From Gymnopilus junonius (lineage: Eukaryota; Basidiomycota; Agaricomycetes; Agaricales; Galerinaceae), in assembly GCA_015501075.1 (NCBI GenBank), contig JADNYJ010000116.1, positions 1 to 64,000 on the forward strand: a DNA stretch of 64,000 nt. Direction: 5' to 3'. The position numbers were made by a program, and so were the translations under genes. Positions 59,068 through 64,000 of the stretch are shown here, piece by piece. The stretch's first letter is position 1; the number at the start of each line of letters is the position of its first letter. The notes beneath the pieces are model-generated. The model ran no database searches. It had not been told where the DNA came from and was given only the letters and a program-made list of their open reading frames with translations.

Positions 59068-61530
59068 TCAAGACACCCGAGTCTGCTTCTTCGCAGTTCC
59101 AATTGTCGTATTGTTCACCTTGATAGACGTTAGCACCAACTGCCTTGGTTAAACGAGGTCAATACTTACCTTGGTGGCGAAGCGCAGGGAGGTCAATGAT
59201 TCTTGAAGGTGTGCAGCCAGAGGCGACAGGTTAAGGACCATCAACGTCTTGGAATTTCCGCTGAGAGAATTTTGCAATAGATATGTGAGCTAGAAGGAAC
59301 AGTCAGCCACCCGTCTTTCAACAATGCAACAGAGAAAAAGTACCTTTGAATTACGATATGGAATATGTTTGTCACCTCCCTTTTCTCCCTTTTCGCCAAG
59401 AGCAGCAATAACATCGCCAAGAGCACTCAAGCTCTTATTAATACTCTGCGTCTCCTTCACTCTCTCCTTGTCCGCTCCATTCGCAAAGCTCACATTCAAC
59501 CTTTCACTTCCTGCAAGGTCGACGAGGTTTAAGCTTCCTTCACACTTCTCGCCCGTCCCAGGACAGTCATCAATGCCCACATTCACGCCACTGATCCTGA
59601 GGGTGAATACAGAGTGTGAGCGGGATGAACGTTCATTCATTAGTGTCGCCGCCATGCTCCGACGCGATTGGGCAATGGCGAGCAAGGAGCGGACCTGAGA
59701 CGGAGAGGAAAGTTGGACGACTTCGACGTCAGTGACGCGGGTGGACCCTGTCTTGGGGTCATGCTTGATTTCATGTTTCTTCTTATCGAATTCGCCTTTT
59801 CCCAGAAGGTCATTGACGGTCTCATTGTACTGCAACTGAGGTTAGCGAAAGCCATGTATTGATAGCGTTGAGTCAAGACCTACAATCTCAAGGAATTGCC
59901 CTTCCATCTTATACTCCCATCCTCGAGTTTTCATGTCTTCTGCAACGCGGAACATTTGCTCAACTGCACGAGGTATCATTCCTGAGCTTGACTCCGACTA
60001 GGAACATGATCAGCTCCATTGAACAAAGCAACGTGAGGAAAAGGTACTCACAGCACCACCCTCCATCGTAAATGACTTCCCAGAGCCGGTTTGACCATAG
60101 GCAAAAATGCAGACGTTGTACCCGTCGACACAGCTTTGCGCCAATTGAGAGATTTCTTCAAAGACCTCAGCCTGGGTAGAATCTGGCTCGAAGACCTTCA
60201 AAAGAAAGGGTCAGCAGCATTGACCTGGGATAAATGTAAGCATTTACCCTATCAAAGGCAAAATTATAGATTTCTTTCCGCTCCTGACCCGTTGCGCTAG
60301 ACGAAGAAGAGGAGACGACAATCTCTTTGTGATCACGCTGATCAGGGTAAGACAGACTCGCTTGTAGTTCTTCTTTGGCTTTGTCGAAATCAATGCTGCC
60401 TCCGCTAGCACTGCTCGTTGAAGAGCCAGGAGATGATAATGAGCCAGCGTAGGTGGTAAGGTCCGAGGGTAGAACGGGTCGAACGCGGCAGAAAACACGA
60501 ATGTTGCCTTTTAGTTCTTGAACCATGTTGTGGAGTTTTCGACGGACGAGTTCACTCTCCATGGCTTCCTTCTTCATATCGTCAACCTGCTTTTGGGCGG
60601 TTTCTAACTTGAGGGTCAGCTCCGAAACTGTCCGGGCGTAAACGTCGATTTGAGACTGCAAAGCTGTCGACTGTGCCTCAGAGCGTTGTTCTGTGTCGTG
60701 ATTGTAAGATGGGCGGTGGATTGGTGCGTGATGGTGTTCTTCAGCGACGACACAGTTTCTCTCTCCCTCTCGAGGTCAGCTCTACAAATCCGTAAATCCT
60801 CGTTGACTTCCCGAAGTTCTCGATCTCGTTTCTTGACGTCCATTTCCAGATCCATAACCTCCATGCTGTGCTTCTTCTTGAGGTTCTCGATCTCGTCGGA
60901 AGCATGGACCAGCTCGCGGCGTTGATTGAGCTCCTGGGATTTCGCTGTGGCAAGTTCGCGAGAGAGGGCAAGATGGTTGGCTTGTAGTTCGGCAACTTTG
61001 CTACGTTCAGCCTCCATATCGGCTGCTAAACGAGCGGCGTCAGCAGCGCGGGCTTCTTCGATAGATGTAAGTTGGGTTTGGAGCTCCTGGAAACGTTTGT
61101 CGTCTGAAGGGCGGCCACCTGTTGACCTCACGGGACCAGAACCCGAAACGACTCTGCCAGCAGTAGTCCTAGATGGCGCTGTAGGTCTCGATAAGGGCTT
61201 TGAGCTGACAGGAGGTGCGCTTGTCCCTCTTGTGGATCTCGTCAATGCTGGAGCCTTTGGTTTGGTCAATGGCTTTGGTAAGGCCACTCCTGTTGCACCG
61301 CGAGATGTATTCAAGTTCGTAGCTGTCCTGGAAGGTTGAAGAGGTCTATTTGGTCTAGTAGCACCTATAGCTGGCAATTTTCGCGGCTGATCCACAGCTT
61401 CTTCGTCCTCCTCAATGATAGCCTTTCGTTTGAGACTGTTGTTGGTCGCCCGTACAGGTAAAGATGGGTCAGCGTCCGCCATGAGGTTCCTATCTGGAGA
61501 TGCGCTCCTCAACCGTGGTAGCCTGGACAT
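59068..61530 (-). CDS. Kinesin-14 (Kar3/KlpA/HSET type, C-terminal motor)
   Basis: Minus-end-directed spindle motor that cross-links and slides microtubules. ATG at 61530; a basic, Pro/Ser-rich microtubule-binding tail (to about residue 165), a long coiled coil ([19 protein letters not shown] ... [15 protein letters not shown]), the neck [14 protein letters not shown] and the motor: P-loop [16 protein letters not shown], switch [12 protein letters not shown], switch [35 protein letters not shown] and VNNT near the end. The motor at the C terminus defines kinesin-14. TGA ends at 59068. At about 60680 the frame breaks: CTGAGGCACAG where CTGGAGGCACAG would continue [10 protein letters not shown]; one G missing from a GG run. 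In an essential motor this suggests an assembly error. Confidence 0.92.
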
Positions 61531-62034
61531 AGTGAGCTCGTCGTTGATACGTCGTGGTCGTTGATGTTGAACCTTCGTTGACGAACCCAACAATGGCGAC
61601 GCGCTGATCACGTGACGGCGTCTCTGGAACGTGGCCAGTTACAATATTACATAAGTGATACATTTTTCGACTCACTCTGTCGCTCGTCCTCCATCACATC
61701 TTTGGTCTTGACATTTGAAAGTTTGAAGCTTTACATCTTGGAACTTGAAAATTATCAGCTGCAGATTAAAAACCATTCGAAACTACCACAACAGGTTAAA
61801 AGGAATTATCTTGTATTCGTTCAGCCTTCAGTATCCTTCTCAAACTTTCCATGCTTGAAGTTGTTCGCCTAATCATTCCTACCGAACCCGTGGGCGTTTA
61901 CGCCACTTACTCCGCCTTCATCTCAAACCGAAGGCGCTGCTCATCGTGAATGTGACTTACGTTCTTGGTCCGGTCATTGCACTATTTCTTCAGCGTCGCT
62001 TCACTCATTGATATCCGAGACAGTCCACGCGTAT
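61531..62034. other. Intergenic upstream of kinesin-14
   Basis: No gene seen. Confidence 0.4.
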
Positions 62035-62125
62035 TCTTTGGCGCAATCCGGATTTGAACCCTTAAGTTTCTTGGCAAGAAACCAGGATAACTTCCAGAAC
62101 TGGCTGTTTACCCACCAGGTGCGCG
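62035..62125 (-). other. tRNA-like sequence (possible decayed tRNA-Gly)
   Basis: On the minus strand GTTTC-TTGCCAA-GAAAC forms a perfect anticodon arm with anticodon GCC (Gly), followed by a box-B-like GGGTTCAAATCC. Ends GCGCA and TGCGC could pair as part of an acceptor stem. However the segment between acceptor and anticodon stems is about 16 nt too long and the T stem pairs poorly. Best read as a decayed tRNA or a tRNA-derived repeat. Confidence 0.35.
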
Positions 62126-62407
62126 CTTCGCGGAAGTGTCCATTACAATAGCTGACAAGTGACTATGATTTGATTCTTCATCGTAGTCCACGTTACACCC
62201 ACGTCATTTGTCGAAGCTTCCTATCAACGAAAGGACTAGCCTTGGCTCGGAAATTCCTCTGTTTTTGTGCTGGGAAGGATTCTCTGGTCCATTCGCACAG
62301 CGGATGAATGAAAGCCGGTAGATGCTTGGCAATTATGACCCTTGAATAACGGAATCTAGCTGGAGGTTTAAATACCAGAGCTCCAAGTTATCGCAAGGCA
62401 GCACAAA
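62126..62407. promoter_or_regulatory. Promoter of secreted Cys-rich gene 7
   Basis: TATA-like TTTAAATACC at about 62367-62376, 32-40 bp before the start codon. Confidence 0.35.
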
Positions 62408-62852
62408 ATGGCCAAGTTCTACATCTTATCTGCCATTTTGCTTCTCGTAGCCCATGGCCTTGCCGTCCCCACTCCTGAGGACGACATTGTATATCATTGT
62501 GAGTCACGTTGCGGAGTTGATTAGAATGGCAATTAATTGTATTCCTTTAATTGAAGGTGCAAACGGCGTTGTGAGTCAATTTACTTGAACAATATCATCA
62601 TAGACATTTCCCCGTGCTGATTTTGATGTCCTAAATTTAGGATACGTGTAAGCACTTTCTCTGGCTGACATGCGTTCTGATATTTAATTCCTTTCATCAG
62701 GTCCTAGCTCGGAGTGGACATGCTGCGGACCCATTCTTCAGGGTGTCGGCGGAACGTGAGCAGCACTAACCCTCCGATTTCAATTGTTGAATCTGAATGT
62801 TGCTGCGAATAGATGCATGAAGCTCAAACCTGGCGAGGTCTGTGCGCTCTGA
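62408..62852 (+). CDS. Small secreted cysteine-rich protein 7
   Basis: ATG at 62408, TGA at 62850-62852; five exons with a 14-nt exon 2 (GTGCAAACGGCGTT) and a 7-nt exon 3 (GATACGT). Signal peptide MAKFYILSAILLLVAHGLA, then VPTPEDD (an acidic pro-like stretch replacing TPAPQ) and six cysteines spaced C-x6-C-x6-CC-x10-C-x8-C, with CCGPILQGVGGTC. Intron phases match the other five. It lies beyond the kinesin gene, 4.5 kb from the nearest relative. Confidence 0.87.
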
Positions 62853-64000
62853 AAGCGCTTGATCCGGCGACTGGGAATGTCTTGTCGGCGCGAAGGTGGC
62901 GGATTTACCAGTCAGCATTTGTGTCGGAGGGATGTACGGCCGGAGTAAACTTTGATTTTGAATATTCAATATGCCCATACGGTTTGAGTGAATGGTGGTG
63001 GTGCTTTTCACATCACGGCGACTTGAATCATGATGCATTCATTGTTCTTTGCCGTTTCAGGTTTCGCAGGGCTGTAAGCCCGCAGCAATGAATTTGAGTG
63101 GGGTCATTAGAATGTTGCGCTCAGAGGGCAACGGCTTACAATATTGACCGCTTTCTACGCATTTCAATGGAGCTGGACCCTATTGGGTCTGCGAACTGGG
63201 TGCTGAACAATGAGAATTCAATTCTCCTCACGTGGGACTGGATGGCATACTCCGTGCAAGCTGATTATTTCATGTTCGTAATCAGTGGTGAAACGACCAT
63301 GTCGGGTTATAGGGTCAAGTGGAATTACTTTCTTTTGCCTACGTGGAAATCCTCCAGAATTTCTGATATATCGCTAACCGCTTAACAAAGTTCCGCACGT
63401 TTGGCTCCTCTGATCGCGTTGGACATCCAAGTGCGAACGTGCCCCTCGGGTCCAACTTTCTGATCACATGGACTCTACTACTACCTGCCAACTTTGAACT
63501 GTTTGGCGAGCCTCTGGGATCTACTAATTAGTACCTTCTCTGTATCTGGCACCCACGCGTATGCCTCTGATAGGGCACCCACGTGGATGATTTATTCCCG
63601 TTTTCCAAATATGGCTCGTTTCCTAATTCCGTCGCATGCCAAGCACTTACCGCCGGCAGATAGATAGAAATTAGACGCTGGCTCCTCCTGCCATTTGACT
63701 CAAGGGTTAGAATTCCAGTTACATACTGGGTATATACATTGGAGAGAGAATTTGAGCATTACGATCACCTGGCAGTACATGTGACTCGGAATTCTCTAAT
63801 GGACGAGATTTCTATCGGATATCCTCAGGGTAAGGGCTCGGTGGGTCAACAGGTGTCAGCGCGAAACAACTTTATGTAACCATTGAATCGGCTTCGTCTT
63901 CGGAGAATTGTCAAAAAGCTCGTGATGTCCCGTGGGTATAAAGCGCCTGAAGAACGGGTATAACAATATCATGCACTCCGAGTCCACTCTCGACAAGTTG
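62853..64000. promoter_or_regulatory. Right edge; possible promoter of an out-of-window gene
   Basis: No gene seen. A TATA-like GGGTATAAAGCGCC at about 63934-63947, about 55 bp from the window end, resembles the promoters of the Cys-rich genes, so another transcript may start just outside. Confidence 0.3.

Noticed and set aside
58745..59071. 108-codon hydrophobic ORF on the minus strand
   Set aside because: It overlaps the kinesin-14 terminal codons in another frame and shows no family pattern.

Overview
This window is nuclear DNA of a basidiomycete, most likely a mushroom-forming agaricomycete. The evidence is that almost every gene is split by many 40-70 bp introns, that it carries a GH5 mannanase with a fungal CBM1, a basidiomycete-type P450, a Helitron with a RepHel protein, and several ORF families I know only from Agaricomycetes (inference). 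All calls come from reading translations and splice signals by eye; no database search was run.

Layout. 0-7 kb is repeat-rich: a TIR element that cuts off an acid-ceramidase-like (NAAA) gene remnant, an 18-copy 21-bp tandem array flanked by diverged direct repeats, a tRNA-like Pol III element, a small zinc-finger ORF, a broken multi-exon orphan gene and copy 1 of an orphan family. 7.3-9.4 kb is a P450. 12.3-15.8 kb holds a proline-rich / multi-TM gene pair. 16.6-25 kb holds a complete secreted GH5 mannanase, an unknown coiled-coil gene, two more orphan-family copies, and a truncated 3' duplicate of the mannanase fused to the third copy. 25.6-31.7 kb has an RGG-rich nuclear-type protein, one unknown gene and a second multi-TM gene. 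31.9-37.9 kb is a decayed Helitron that ends about 100 bp before cwc27. 38-47 kb is ordinary: cwc27, ubc6, thymidylate kinase and a Dal5/Tna1-type MFS permease.

48.3-62.9 kb is the most interesting part. It holds six apparently intact genes and one broken gene for ~65-71 aa secreted proteins with the cysteine order C-C-CC-C-C, a knottin-compatible framework. They share a five-exon structure in which introns split the codons of Cys1 and Cys2, a constant 14-nt second exon and a 4-13 nt third exon. Housekeeping genes (TMEM16/anoctamin, HIT protein, kinesin-14) are interspersed among them.

A caution: single-base losses break otherwise well-conserved genes (P450, TMEM16, kinesin-14, MFS). Because some of these are probably essential genes, residual assembly indels are a likely cause, and pseudogene calls based on one frameshift should be held loosely.
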